A stretch of DNA of 21,053 nt from Bacillota bacterium (GTDB taxonomy: Bacteria > Bacillota > Bacilli > Alicyclobacillales > SLC66): the NCBI GenBank assembly GCA_021799325.1, contig JAJZAS010000004.1:1-21053 (forward strand), read 5' to 3'. Below the pieces are notes generated by a model. It saw only the letters and a list, made by a program, of their open reading frames with translations, had not been told where the DNA came from and ran no database searches. Position numbers and translations under genes: made by a program. Each line of letters opens with the position of its first letter. Position 1 is the first letter of the stretch. Positions 14,156-21,023 of the stretch are shown here, one piece after another.

Positions 14156-14356
14156 TTATTCGGCTGCAGGAGTTTCCTCTGCCTCGGTATCCCAGACATC
14201 AAGGGCTTCATTGAATTTGTGACGAAAAATATGTGCTTTGTGTTTGAATTTTTTGCGGTCTTCTTCACTCATACGATCTTTAAACAGAAAACCAAATCCC
14301 AAAAAGGCAAACAGCATTTTCATCAAAAATTTTTGCCGTCTAAAACCGAAAAACAT
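14156..14356 (-). CDS. Small protein of unknown function upstream of the AarF/UbiB kinase
   Basis: A 66-residue protein with a short hydrophobic/basic N-terminal helix (FFGFRRQKFLMKMLFAFLGF, then GFLFKD), a strongly charged middle (SEEDRKKFKHKAHIFRHKFN) and an acidic tail (DTEAEETPAAE). The N-terminal helix could peripherally anchor it to the membrane. GTG 14365 is also in frame, but AAGGTG is about 10 bases from ATG 14356 and only 1 base from the GTG, so ATG is chosen. It is co-directional with the kinase gene 98 bases further on. Small charged proteins are often encoded beside AarF/UbiB kinases, but I cannot place this one in a named family. Confidence 0.6.
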   Translation of the reverse strand: MFFGFRRQKFLMKMLFAFLGFGFLFKDRMSEEDRKKFKHKAHIFRHKFNEALDVWDTEAEETPAAE

Positions 14357-14528
14357 AATGATCACGCACCTTCCTGTTCGTTTGTTGCTACCATCACGAT
14401 ATCGCTGTCAGGTGATGGTGTCAATCCAAATCCACTGAACCCAGAATGTTTTACATTCGTCAATAATTATTCATGAGATCCTTGAAATCACCTTGAGATC
14501 TGAGTAAGTTTCATCAACCGTTTGCGAT

Positions 14529-14534
14529 TATAAT
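14529..14534 (+). promoter_or_regulatory. Candidate -10 of the cas6 gene promoter
   Basis: A perfect TATAAT at 14529-14534, 33 bases before GTG 14567. The best -35 at a suitable distance is the poor TAAGTT (14505-14510), so the promoter is weak or activator-dependent. The rest of the 200-base gap from 14366 shows no other element I can support. Confidence 0.4.
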
Positions 14535-14566
14535 TAAATAGAGGGAAAGATAAAGGAAGATTTTTT

Positions 14567-15562
14567 GTGCAGATGATGGAACTGAACATGGAATGGATTG
14601 CAGATGTCGATGGGCGTCTGCCAGGATATAAAGGTGGATTGCTGCGGGGCGCGATGGGATATGCCTTGCGGCAGCGTTTCTGTGTGCAGGATTTTAATAA
14701 TTCATGCAAACGCTGCGAAAATCGGACTCAGTGCCAATATGCCCTTTTTTTTGAGCCGATGGCTACCGATTCTGCAAGTGGTGAAGTGCTTGCAGGCAGT
14801 GGTTTTACAGATGCTGCGAGACCTTTTGTCTTTGAGATTCAGGATTTTCGCAGGCACTTCAAGGTCGGAGACGGATTTACTTTTTCCTTGCGATTGCTTG
14901 GCATGGAATCAGCGATTTTGCAAGTCATTGCGGATGTATTTGCGGATATGAGCGAAATGGGACTGGGGAAATCAAGGATCCCCGGTAGTTTCTCTATTAA
15001 TAATGTCAAGCTCAGCCATGAACACGATCTGCATCCATTGGTGTCTGCCAATCGGATCTCACTGCGTGATGCCTTGGAACCTTTGCAAGGCACGGCGTCC
15101 GCCAATTCCCAATCACTGACGCTTCGCTTTTTGACATGGACCGTATTAAAAGCGAATGGATCTGTACTTCATCATTTTGAAAAAGACGTATTTGCCAAAG
15201 CGGTACTGCGCCGTTTTCGCCAATTAATTGCGCTATACGGGGAAGAAAACGAGTATTCACTGTTGATGAATGATTATGACAAGCTGTTGCAAGCCTGGCA
15301 TCACGTGGTGGTGGGATATGATCATACCGAATTCAGAAAGTGGGGAAGAACCTCGACGAGGCAGCGACAAACTTATGAAGTAGAGGGTTTTACCGGAACT
15401 GTCAAGTTGCATGATGTACCGACTGTGTGGATCCCGCTTCTTGAGTGGTCTGAATGGCTTCATGTGGGAAAAGGGGCAACGTTTGGGCTAGGCGCGATGA
15501 GAATTCAACAAATGGGTTCACCACATGATCAACATGAATCGTTTCTTGACAATATTACGTAA
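14567..15562 (+). CDS. cas6: Stand-alone Cas6-family CRISPR RNA endoribonuclease
   Basis: A 331-residue RAMP-superfamily protein of the CRISPR Cas6 type that cuts repeat RNA to mature crRNAs (CRISPR_Cas6 family with Cys-rich insert). The N-terminal part has GLLRGAMGYALRQRF (24-38), then a four-Cys set C39, C47, C50, C56 and QYALFFEP (57-64), typical of this branch. The C-terminal ferredoxin-like part has TSTRQRQTYEVEGFTGTV (262-279) and the diagnostic Gly-rich loop GKGATFGLGAMRI (301-313). GTG 14567 is used, with AAAGGAAG 8 bases upstream. No cas1/2, effector genes or repeat array lie in the window; neighbours are a kinase and an MFS exporter. It may serve an array elsewhere, or have a non-CRISPR role. 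The catalytic residues of this branch cannot be assigned by eye. Confidence 0.85.
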   Translation: MQMMELNMEWIADVDGRLPGYKGGLLRGAMGYALRQRFCVQDFNNSCKRCENRTQCQYALFFEPMATDSASGEVLAGSGFTDAARPFVFEIQDFRRHFKVGDGFTFSLRLLGMESAILQVIADVFADMSEMGLGKSRIPGSFSINNVKLSHEHDLHPLVSANRISLRDALEPLQGTASANSQSLTLRFLTWTVLKANGSVLHHFEKDVFAKAVLRRFRQLIALYGEENEYSLLMNDYDKLLQAWHHVVVGYDHTEFRKWGRTSTRQRQTYEVEGFTGTVKLHDVPTVWIPLLEWSEWLHVGKGATFGLGAMRIQQMGSPHDQHESFLDNIT

Positions 15563-15592
15563 GGCGAATAATATATCATTCAATCTAAATTA

Positions 15593-16810
15593 ATGATAAA
15601 GACGGTGAGGATCGTGTCCAAAGAGATGGTGGTAGAGGCGCGCGCCTTGCCTACTCAGGATTCTGGAAGCAGACGCCTTCTCGGCATGAGTTGGGCTCAT
15701 TTTTTGAATGATGGCTCAGCCAATTATTTACCCGGTATCCTTCCGGCCATCCTGATCGCATTAAAAGAACCCGTATCGATGGCAGGGGCCATTATGGCGG
15801 CGCTGATGATCGGTCAGGCGTTGCAGCCTTTTTTTGGGTGGATTGCCGATCGCATTGGCGGAAAGAGTCTGATTGTCATCGGACTTTTTGGCAGTTCAAT
15901 AGGTGGGGCGCTGTTAGGCGTAGCCCAGCATAATCTGGCGCTATTGATTGCGCTTTTGCTCGTGATTGGCGTGGGGAATTCGATGTTCCACCCGCAAGCA
16001 CTTGCAGCGGTGAGAAGTATCGTACAAAAGCGTCAGGGGCTCAGTCTTTCATTTTTTCTCATTGGAGGCGAACTGGGAAGAGGAATCTGGCCAACGGTAA
16101 CGAGTTGGATCGTAGTTCATTTTGGCCTGATCAACCTCTGGATCACAGCAATTCCTGCGCTGATTACGCTTCCTTTTTTGGCAAAATTCGCACCGCATTT
16201 GCCTGCGAAAAAAGGTCAGTCTGTGAAAATTCAGTGGTCGAGCCATGTGCTTCCCATGGTGGGACTGATCGGCTATTCGAGCACCCGCTCGCTAGTCATC
16301 TATGGACTCGTCACATTTATACCATTATTATGGCATTTACACGGCGGTTCGCTCGTGAGTGGAGCCTCCATCATCACCACGCTGTTGGCGATTGGCGTCA
16401 TTGGCAATCTCAGTGGGGGCCACGTGGCAGACCGGTTGGGAAGACGGCCGGTGATGGTGTTATCGAGTATCCTTGTGATGATTTTCTCGCCTTTCTTTTT
16501 ATTCACCACTGGGGCGTGGATCTGGTTGGTGGCTGCAATTCTTGGGATCATGCTCTTTTCCAGCGCGCCAGTAACAGTGCTGATTGGCCAAGATATTTTT
16601 CCTGAGAACCGCTCGATGGGTTCGGGTATCGCGCTAGGATTAGCAAACGGAATTGGCTCATTGCTCGTTTTCTTTGTCGGTTTTTTTGTGACAGACAAGA
16701 CGATTGAATCGATCTTCTGGATTCTAGCAGTGGTCAGTTTTCTATCCATTATTTTTTCGCTGATTATTCCCAAGTCGTTAATGACACATAGTGAAGGTTC
16801 CCATCATTAA
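15593..16810 (+). CDS. MFS transporter, fosmidomycin-resistance (Fsr) type
   Basis: A 405-residue, twelve-helix major facilitator. Family signs are the opening SWAHFLNDGSANYLPGILPA (residues about 34-53), the loop 2-3 motif GWIADRIGGKSLI, the helix 4 GNSMFHPQALAAVRS typical of Fsr-like proteins, GGELGRGIWPT, and the second-half loop GGHVADRLGRRPVMVLSS. Fsr-type proteins export small antibiotics or other organic anions; the actual substrate is unknown. The start is uncertain: ATG 15593 lacks a binding site, GTG 15614 follows GTGAGG closely, and GTG/ATG at 15626-15629 follow AAAGAG. The 30-base gap after cas6 means co-transcription is possible. The gene ends in TAA just before a strong terminator. 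Confidence 0.88.
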   Translation: MIKTVRIVSKEMVVEARALPTQDSGSRRLLGMSWAHFLNDGSANYLPGILPAILIALKEPVSMAGAIMAALMIGQALQPFFGWIADRIGGKSLIVIGLFGSSIGGALLGVAQHNLALLIALLLVIGVGNSMFHPQALAAVRSIVQKRQGLSLSFFLIGGELGRGIWPTVTSWIVVHFGLINLWITAIPALITLPFLAKFAPHLPAKKGQSVKIQWSSHVLPMVGLIGYSSTRSLVIYGLVTFIPLLWHLHGGSLVSGASIITTLLAIGVIGNLSGGHVADRLGRRPVMVLSSILVMIFSPFFLFTTGAWIWLVAAILGIMLFSSAPVTVLIGQDIFPENRSMGSGIALGLANGIGSLLVFFVGFFVTDKTIESIFWILAVVSFLSIIFSLIIPKSLMTHSEGSHH

Positions 16811-16829
16811 TAATCGATAGATTGCATAG

Positions 16830-16870
16830 AAAATCCCTCAGACTTATCAAGAAGTCTGGGGGATTTTTTT
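16830..16870. terminator. Intrinsic terminator after the MFS gene
   Basis: AAAATCCCTCAGACTT (16830-16845) pairs with 16852-16867 (one T-G pair) around a 6-base loop, and a run of T follows to 16870. Confidence 0.93.
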
Positions 16871-16872
16871 GT

Positions 16873-16900
16873 TTGTGAAAGAATACGATTGTGCTATGAT
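16873..16900 (+). promoter_or_regulatory. Promoter of the exported orphan protein gene
   Basis: TTGTGA (16873-16878), 16 bases, then TATGAT (16895-16900) with an upstream TGn (16892-16894), an extended -10. It starts just after the preceding terminator and 50 bases before ATG 16950. Confidence 0.6.
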
Positions 16901-16949
16901 AAAAGAAATATTTGTGAACTTTTAATGACGTTTTTGAAAGAAGTGAGAG

Positions 16950-17594
16950 ATGGTGAGTGTGTTTGGGTGGTTGGAAAAACGACTGCATGTTCATTCTATG
17001 GCGTTTATGATCATTGTTCCGGCGGTACTTCTGTTGATGATGGTGATTTTTCCTTTAACCACATCGCTTGGTCAAGGTGTGAATGAGAATGTCATTACCG
17101 GATTCGTTGGGGTATACGTAGTGGGAAGTCACCAGTACTACGCGAGGTTTTATTATCAGGGAGGATCAGAAGAGGAAATCCCCATTCGCTCGCTTAATGC
17201 GAAGTCGTTCGTCAGGCGATCATCATCTTCGATGTGGTTCACGGTCATGGATAATCCCATCGCGTTGTCTGCCGCGTATCAACAGAATTCTCGGCAGCTC
17301 CAGCGTGTCCTTGGCACATACTATAATGCGCCGGGCATTGCGGCACCTTTTCCACGAAGTCCTGTGGGATATGCAGGTCACTTTTTACAAGTGATGGCCG
17401 TTCAAAAAATTAATCCGGCCACCTATGGCGGACCGGATATTCCTCCTGGCAGTGTTCCTTATCGTAAACTTGAAAATGGCGTGCTCCATGTCGATACACT
17501 GCAAGACGGCAATACCATCGCGCAGTGCCAACCTGGCCAGATTCCCCCGCAACTTATGGCATTGAATCCGGCCCTGAAGGCAAAGAGCAGTTAA
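16950..17594 (+). CDS. Exported or membrane-anchored protein of unknown function
   Basis: A 214-residue protein with one N-terminal membrane segment (residues about 17-40: AFMIIVPAVLLLMMVIFPLT) after a short basic leader. The remaining 170 residues face outside and look beta-rich and soluble (VGVYVVGSHQYYARFYYQGG, EEEIPIRSL, MWFTVMD). A Gly/Pro-rich second half (NAPGIAAPFPRSPVGYAGHF, YGGPDIPPGSVPYRKLENG) and one Cys near the end follow. There is no lipobox and no recognised domain. The only nearby binding site is AAGTGAGAG, close to the ATG; GTG at 16959 is an alternative. It has its own promoter at 16873 and no co-directional partner. Its TAA overlaps the cimA stop in a shared TTAA (17591-17594). 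Function unknown. Confidence 0.72.
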   Translation: MVSVFGWLEKRLHVHSMAFMIIVPAVLLLMMVIFPLTTSLGQGVNENVITGFVGVYVVGSHQYYARFYYQGGSEEEIPIRSLNAKSFVRRSSSSMWFTVMDNPIALSAAYQQNSRQLQRVLGTYYNAPGIAAPFPRSPVGYAGHFLQVMAVQKINPATYGGPDIPPGSVPYRKLENGVLHVDTLQDGNTIAQCQPGQIPPQLMALNPALKAKSS

Positions 17595-19141
17595 GACATG
17601 GCGATTGAACTATTGAAGTGAACAAACTGGTGAACGTGCAAAAATGCTTCTGCGAGCGCCCTCTCCGGAGTTTCTCCAATTCCCACTGTGCTGATGGGTT
17701 GATTGCCCAAATGGCCGAATACGTGCGCCCGGTACATGGCGGGACGCTCCGGAATGGCTACGGTATAGACGTGCTCGCCAGTCCAGTCAAACCCAATTTG
17801 TTGCAGGTTGGTGGCATGTAAAAGGGCTTGAGCCAGGGTGCCACCTTTTCCGGTGGTCACCTTTTTTTGTACGGAGTCATTTTGCTTCTCGTGTTCATTC
17901 CAATATAGAAAAACTTTGTACTCTCCATCAACGGATTCCACTTTGGCTTCAATGCCCTCCAGATGCAGGTCGAGCATGCCTAGTTCATCGCGAAGCAGAA
18001 GTTCCAGCGAGGTTTCTGCGCGGTCAAAAGCGTAGCCATCGCGCTCAGCTTTTTTGACGCGACTCAGCATTCGCTTTACCGCATCCTGCGGGGAGGGGAG
18101 TCTGAGTTTGTTTAGTGCGTAGACGATGTTGCTTGCGCCCGAAAGCTCAGATACGACCACTTTTCTGAAGTTACCCACTTGGTCAGGGGAAATGTGTTCG
18201 TAAAGCATAGGATTTTTAACGACTGCACTAACGTGAATGCCGGCTTTGTGGGCGAATGCGCTTTGACCGACGAACGGTTGTGACGGGTTCGGTTCCCTGC
18301 CGCTTAAGGCATAAACCTTCTCTGACACTTCTTTTAGACGGTTCAAGGAAGTCTCGCCGATGCGGTTTGGTCGATTCATTTTTAAGGACAAGTTGGGGAC
18401 GATTGCACATAGATCCGTATTACCACAGCGCTCACCGAGGCCGTTGACGGTTACTTGTACATGATTGGCCCCCGCTTCAATGGCAGCCAGCGAGTTAGCG
18501 ACGGCCAGTCCGCCGTCATTATGGGCATGGATGCCAATGGGACCCAGATGGAGTTGCTTCACTTCCTCTACGATCTGAAGGACCTGACTTGGCAACATGC
18601 CACCGTTGGTATCGCAAAGTACAAGCCAGTCGGCGCCGCCTTCCGCTGCTGCACGGAGTGTCTGCACGGTATAGTCTTTATTTCTCGTATAGCCGTCAAA
18701 AAAATGTTCGGCGTCAAAAAACACCTTCAGTCCCTTCGATTTAAGGAAGGAAACGGTGTCGTAGATCATGGCGAGATTCTCGGAAAGACTGGTTTGCAGC
18801 GCGGTTTCGACGTGAAAATCCCACGTTTTTCCAACTACTGTCGCAATCTCGACGCCAGTATGCAAAAGTATGTTTAAGTTTTCGTCCGTCTCGACGGAGG
18901 AATTCTTTTTTCTCGTGCTAGTAAAGGCCACGAGTTTGCTGTTAGTAAACGTCATGTGGCGGGCCTGCATAAAGAAATCCAGGTCTTTTGCGTTGGAGCC
19001 GGGCCATCCTCCCTCAATATAATCGGTGCCAATCTCATCGAGTATTTTGGCAATTGCGATTTTATCGGATACGGAAAAACTGATGCCCTCCGTTTGTGCC
19101 CCATCTCGTAATGTGGTATCAAAAACATAGACGCGGTCCAT
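17591..19141 (-). CDS. cimA: (R)-citramalate synthase
   Basis: A 516-residue enzyme that joins pyruvate and acetyl-CoA to citramalate, the threonine-independent entry to isoleucine. It is a member of the HMGL/LeuA family, with the citramalate-synthase opening VYVFDTTLRDGAQTEGISFS (R12, D13). Metal-site and active-site parts are present: FFDAEHFFDGY (141-151), LVLCDTNGG (173-181), HAHNDGGLAVAN (205-216) and VNGLGERCGNTDL (232-244). The C-terminal regulatory LeuA-type domain covers about residues 370-516. The start is ATG 19141: AGGAG lies 9 bases before it, whereas the in-frame ATG at 19174 lies in the leader. The gene is transcribed from 19458 through a T-box leader whose specifier appears to be ATC (Ile), which fits the pathway. 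No other ilv genes are in the window. Confidence 0.93.
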   Translation of the reverse strand: MDRVYVFDTTLRDGAQTEGISFSVSDKIAIAKILDEIGTDYIEGGWPGSNAKDLDFFMQARHMTFTNSKLVAFTSTRKKNSSVETDENLNILLHTGVEIATVVGKTWDFHVETALQTSLSENLAMIYDTVSFLKSKGLKVFFDAEHFFDGYTRNKDYTVQTLRAAAEGGADWLVLCDTNGGMLPSQVLQIVEEVKQLHLGPIGIHAHNDGGLAVANSLAAIEAGANHVQVTVNGLGERCGNTDLCAIVPNLSLKMNRPNRIGETSLNRLKEVSEKVYALSGREPNPSQPFVGQSAFAHKAGIHVSAVVKNPMLYEHISPDQVGNFRKVVVSELSGASNIVYALNKLRLPSPQDAVKRMLSRVKKAERDGYAFDRAETSLELLLRDELGMLDLHLEGIEAKVESVDGEYKVFLYWNEHEKQNDSVQKKVTTGKGGTLAQALLHATNLQQIGFDWTGEHVYTVAIPERPAMYRAHVFGHLGNQPISTVGIGETPERALAEAFLHVHQFVHFNSSIAMS

Positions 19142-19179
19142 GGTCTCCACTCCTATTCTCTCTTTTGGACTCATTATTT

Positions 19180-19458
19180 ACCCCCGATTAACTGCAAAAG
19201 AGCCTATCATCCTGACCGGACGAAAGACTCTTTCGCTGTACCACCGGGCGCAATTGTTCCATCTTGAAGATCACATCGCATCCATTGTCTCGTTAACGGG
19301 AGAACCCGACATGTGCTACTAACCACTGGTGTTCGCACAGACGCTCCAGGATGATATTCAGCAAGTGATCGCCTGCGGGATTCTCAGCCTTACATCCCGC
19401 TCTCTGGAAGCTCTGCTTACCTACTTGTTCCCTTCATCGCAAAACATTTCGAATTTTT
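19180..19458 (-). ncRNA. T-box leader (isoleucine specifier) controlling cimA
   Basis: On the minus strand the leader has a Stem I region with AGAGAGCGGG and GGCTGAGAATCCCGC. The specifier-loop context is TGAATATCATCC, with ATC (Ile) at 19355-19353. The conserved T-box sequence CCGGTGGTACAGCG lies near 19247-19234, and the terminator at 19196-19232. Uncharged tRNA-Ile would stabilise the antiterminator and allow cimA transcription. The ATC assignment is by eye; a shifted reading would give TAT (Tyr), which does not suit the gene. Confidence 0.88.
19196..19232 (-). terminator. T-box terminator hairpin upstream of cimA
   Basis: On the minus strand AAAGAGTC..TCGTCC pairs with GGATGA..GGCTCTTT around a GGTCA loop, followed by TTTT. 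It overlaps the T-box sequence's downstream half, as expected of the mutually exclusive antiterminator. The stem has two small mismatches. Confidence 0.8.
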
Positions 19459-19464
19459 ATGAGT

Positions 19465-19493
19465 ATTATAGTCAATTCAATTGGCTTTGACAA
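19465..19493 (-). promoter_or_regulatory. Promoter of the cimA T-box leader
   Basis: On the minus strand TTGTCA (19493-19488), exactly 17 bases, then a perfect TATAAT (19470-19465). The expected start is near 19458, just before Stem I. It is back-to-back with the OpuC-side promoter at 19516. Confidence 0.8.
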
Positions 19494-19515
19494 GGGAGGT
19501 TTCCAAATTAATATT

Positions 19516-19544
19516 TTGCAATTTAGACTCAATTGTGCTAAAAT
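19516..19544 (+). promoter_or_regulatory. Promoter of the c-di-AMP riboswitch and osmolyte transporter
   Basis: TTGCAA (19516-19521), 17 bases, then TAAAAT (19539-19544) preceded by TGC (19536-19538), an extended -10. The start near 19551 precedes the riboswitch. Confidence 0.7.
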
Positions 19545-19579
19545 TATTTTACTAAGTTTACCAAACCTACAAAGCAAAC

Positions 19580-19730
19580 TCGTAGGAAGGGCCGAATTTC
19601 GACTCTTACAAGGGCGAAAACGGGGGAACCAAGTTTTGGGGTGAATTGGTGTACTTGCGCCCGCAGGACATCATAGGCTTATCGCCGAATCCGTCAGCTA
19701 ACCTCGTAGGCGAATACTAGTGGTTGCTGT
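19580..19730 (+). ncRNA. Cyclic di-AMP riboswitch (ydaO/yuaA type)
   Basis: The highly conserved blocks of this class are present in order: GGGGGAACCAAG (19622-19633), GGGGTGAAT (19638-19646), GCAGGACAT, and CGCCGAATCCGTCAGCTAAC followed by CTCGTAGGCG (19683-19712). Edges are approximate. c-di-AMP binding normally switches expression off; here it precedes an OpuC-like osmolyte importer, a classic target. A weak hairpin (GCTGTG/CGCAGC, about 19726-19751) with a T-rich tail could be the expression platform, but it is not convincing. Confidence 0.9.
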
Positions 19731-19847
19731 GTTAACTCATTTTTCGCAGCTCCCTAATTTTTCGAATTGAATAGAACTTTCTATTTCGCCTGTGCGCATT
19801 ACGCACCGTCCTTTTGTCGTGTCGTCTTTCGGCAGAAAGGAGGAACA

Positions 19848-21023
19848 ATGCCGGATCATGCGGTTGAATTTCGTCATGTCGTCAAACGGTTTGGCCAAAC
19901 GAAGGTGGTTCAAGATCTGAATCTCTCCGTTCCGCAAGGACGACTGGTCACCATGATCGGACCATCTGGTTGTGGGAAAACGACTACCTTAAAAATGGTC
20001 AATCGGCTCATCGATCCGTCAGAGGGGGATATTTTGGTTGATGGCGCTAATGTGAGGCAGCAAAATCCGGTGGAGCTTCGGCGGAACATCGGCTATGTCA
20101 TTCAGCAAATCGGCCTTTTCCCACATATGACCATTGAGGAAAATATCACGCTTGTGCCTCGTCTAAAAGGGGAGAAGAAGCGGGATTTGCTGGGAAAAAC
20201 AGAAGAATTGCTGGATCTTGTAGGGCTCGATCCCTCCATTTATCGTCATCGGTTTCCGCGTGAACTGAGCGGAGGACAGCAGCAACGCATTGGTGTGGCA
20301 AGGGCGCTCGCTGCCGATCCCAATCTTGTCTTGATGGATGAACCTTTTAGTGCGCTCGACCCGATTAGTCGCGAGCAGCTACAGGATGAACTGGTGAAAT
20401 TGCAGTTGGCCGTGAAAAAAACCATCCTGTTTGTCACCCACGATATGGATGAGGCGCTGAAAATTGCTGATCAGATCGTATTGATGAGAAATGGAGTGAT
20501 AGTACAAAACGATTCTCCAGATCAATTGTTGCGACATCCCAAAGATGATTTTGTCAGAGAATTCGTTGGGGAAAAACGATTTTCTAGCGTAGGTATGATG
20601 CTTAGTGTGCAAGATGTCCTGACTAGTGCCGTGACCATCGCGCCAAATAGAGGGTTGGCAGAGGCGATTGTGGTGATGAGAAGGCGAAAAGTGAACGGCC
20701 TGATCGTCATTGGATCTGCAGGAGAGTATCTTGGCGTACTCGGAGTAAATGAAATCTATGAAAATTACGGGGACGAGTTGTCTCATGTCAGCGATGTCAT
20801 GACGAAGCACGCCCCAACCGCCACACTAAATACAGATTTACCAACCGTGCTCATGCTTTTGGAACAAGAGGGCAGAGGATATATCCCGATTCTGGATGAA
20901 AGGGAACGTTTGGTAGGGGTGGTTACCCGGGCCAGCGTAATTAGCGCAATGGCTCCTCCCTTACTCAATGAGGTGAAAGCAGATGAGCCAGTTATGGCAA
21001 ACGTTTCTGGAAAATTGGAGTAA
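19848..21023 (+). CDS. opuCA: Osmoprotectant ABC transporter ATP-binding protein with CBS pair (OpuCA-like)
   Basis: A 391-residue ATPase of a glycine betaine/choline-type (OpuC/ProV) importer. The nucleotide-binding domain has Walker A GPSGCGKT (38-45), a Q-loop around residues 86-87 (VIQQIGLFPHM), signature LSGGQQQR (140-147), Walker B VLMDEP (161-166) and the switch His198 (FVTHDMDEAL). Two CBS domains follow (about 252-310 and 315-375: LTSAVTIAPNRGLAEAI, VNGLIVIG, VSDVMTKHAPTATLNTD, YIPILDERERLVGVVTRAS), which in OpuCA-type proteins sense ionic strength or bind nucleotides. The start is ATG 19848, with AAAGGAGG four bases upstream; the longer open frame from 19767 lies in the leader. The permease gene begins at 20983, overlapping its 3' end by 41 bases. 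Expression is under the c-di-AMP riboswitch. Confidence 0.93.
   Translation: MPDHAVEFRHVVKRFGQTKVVQDLNLSVPQGRLVTMIGPSGCGKTTTLKMVNRLIDPSEGDILVDGANVRQQNPVELRRNIGYVIQQIGLFPHMTIEENITLVPRLKGEKKRDLLGKTEELLDLVGLDPSIYRHRFPRELSGGQQQRIGVARALAADPNLVLMDEPFSALDPISREQLQDELVKLQLAVKKTILFVTHDMDEALKIADQIVLMRNGVIVQNDSPDQLLRHPKDDFVREFVGEKRFSSVGMMLSVQDVLTSAVTIAPNRGLAEAIVVMRRRKVNGLIVIGSAGEYLGVLGVNEIYENYGDELSHVSDVMTKHAPTATLNTDLPTVLMLLEQEGRGYIPILDERERLVGVVTRASVISAMAPPLLNEVKADEPVMANVSGKLE

Noticed and set aside
14366..14566. Search for a CRISPR array or leader next to cas6
   Set aside because: No repeated units of 25-40 bases in this gap or after the gene.
18455..18877. 140-codon plus-strand frame inside cimA
   Set aside because: Antisense shadow of a well-conserved enzyme gene with no ribosome site of its own.
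19459..19644. 61-codon plus-strand frame upstream of the ABC transporter
   Set aside because: It runs through promoters and the c-di-AMP riboswitch and lacks a plausible protein; the RNA explains the conservation.
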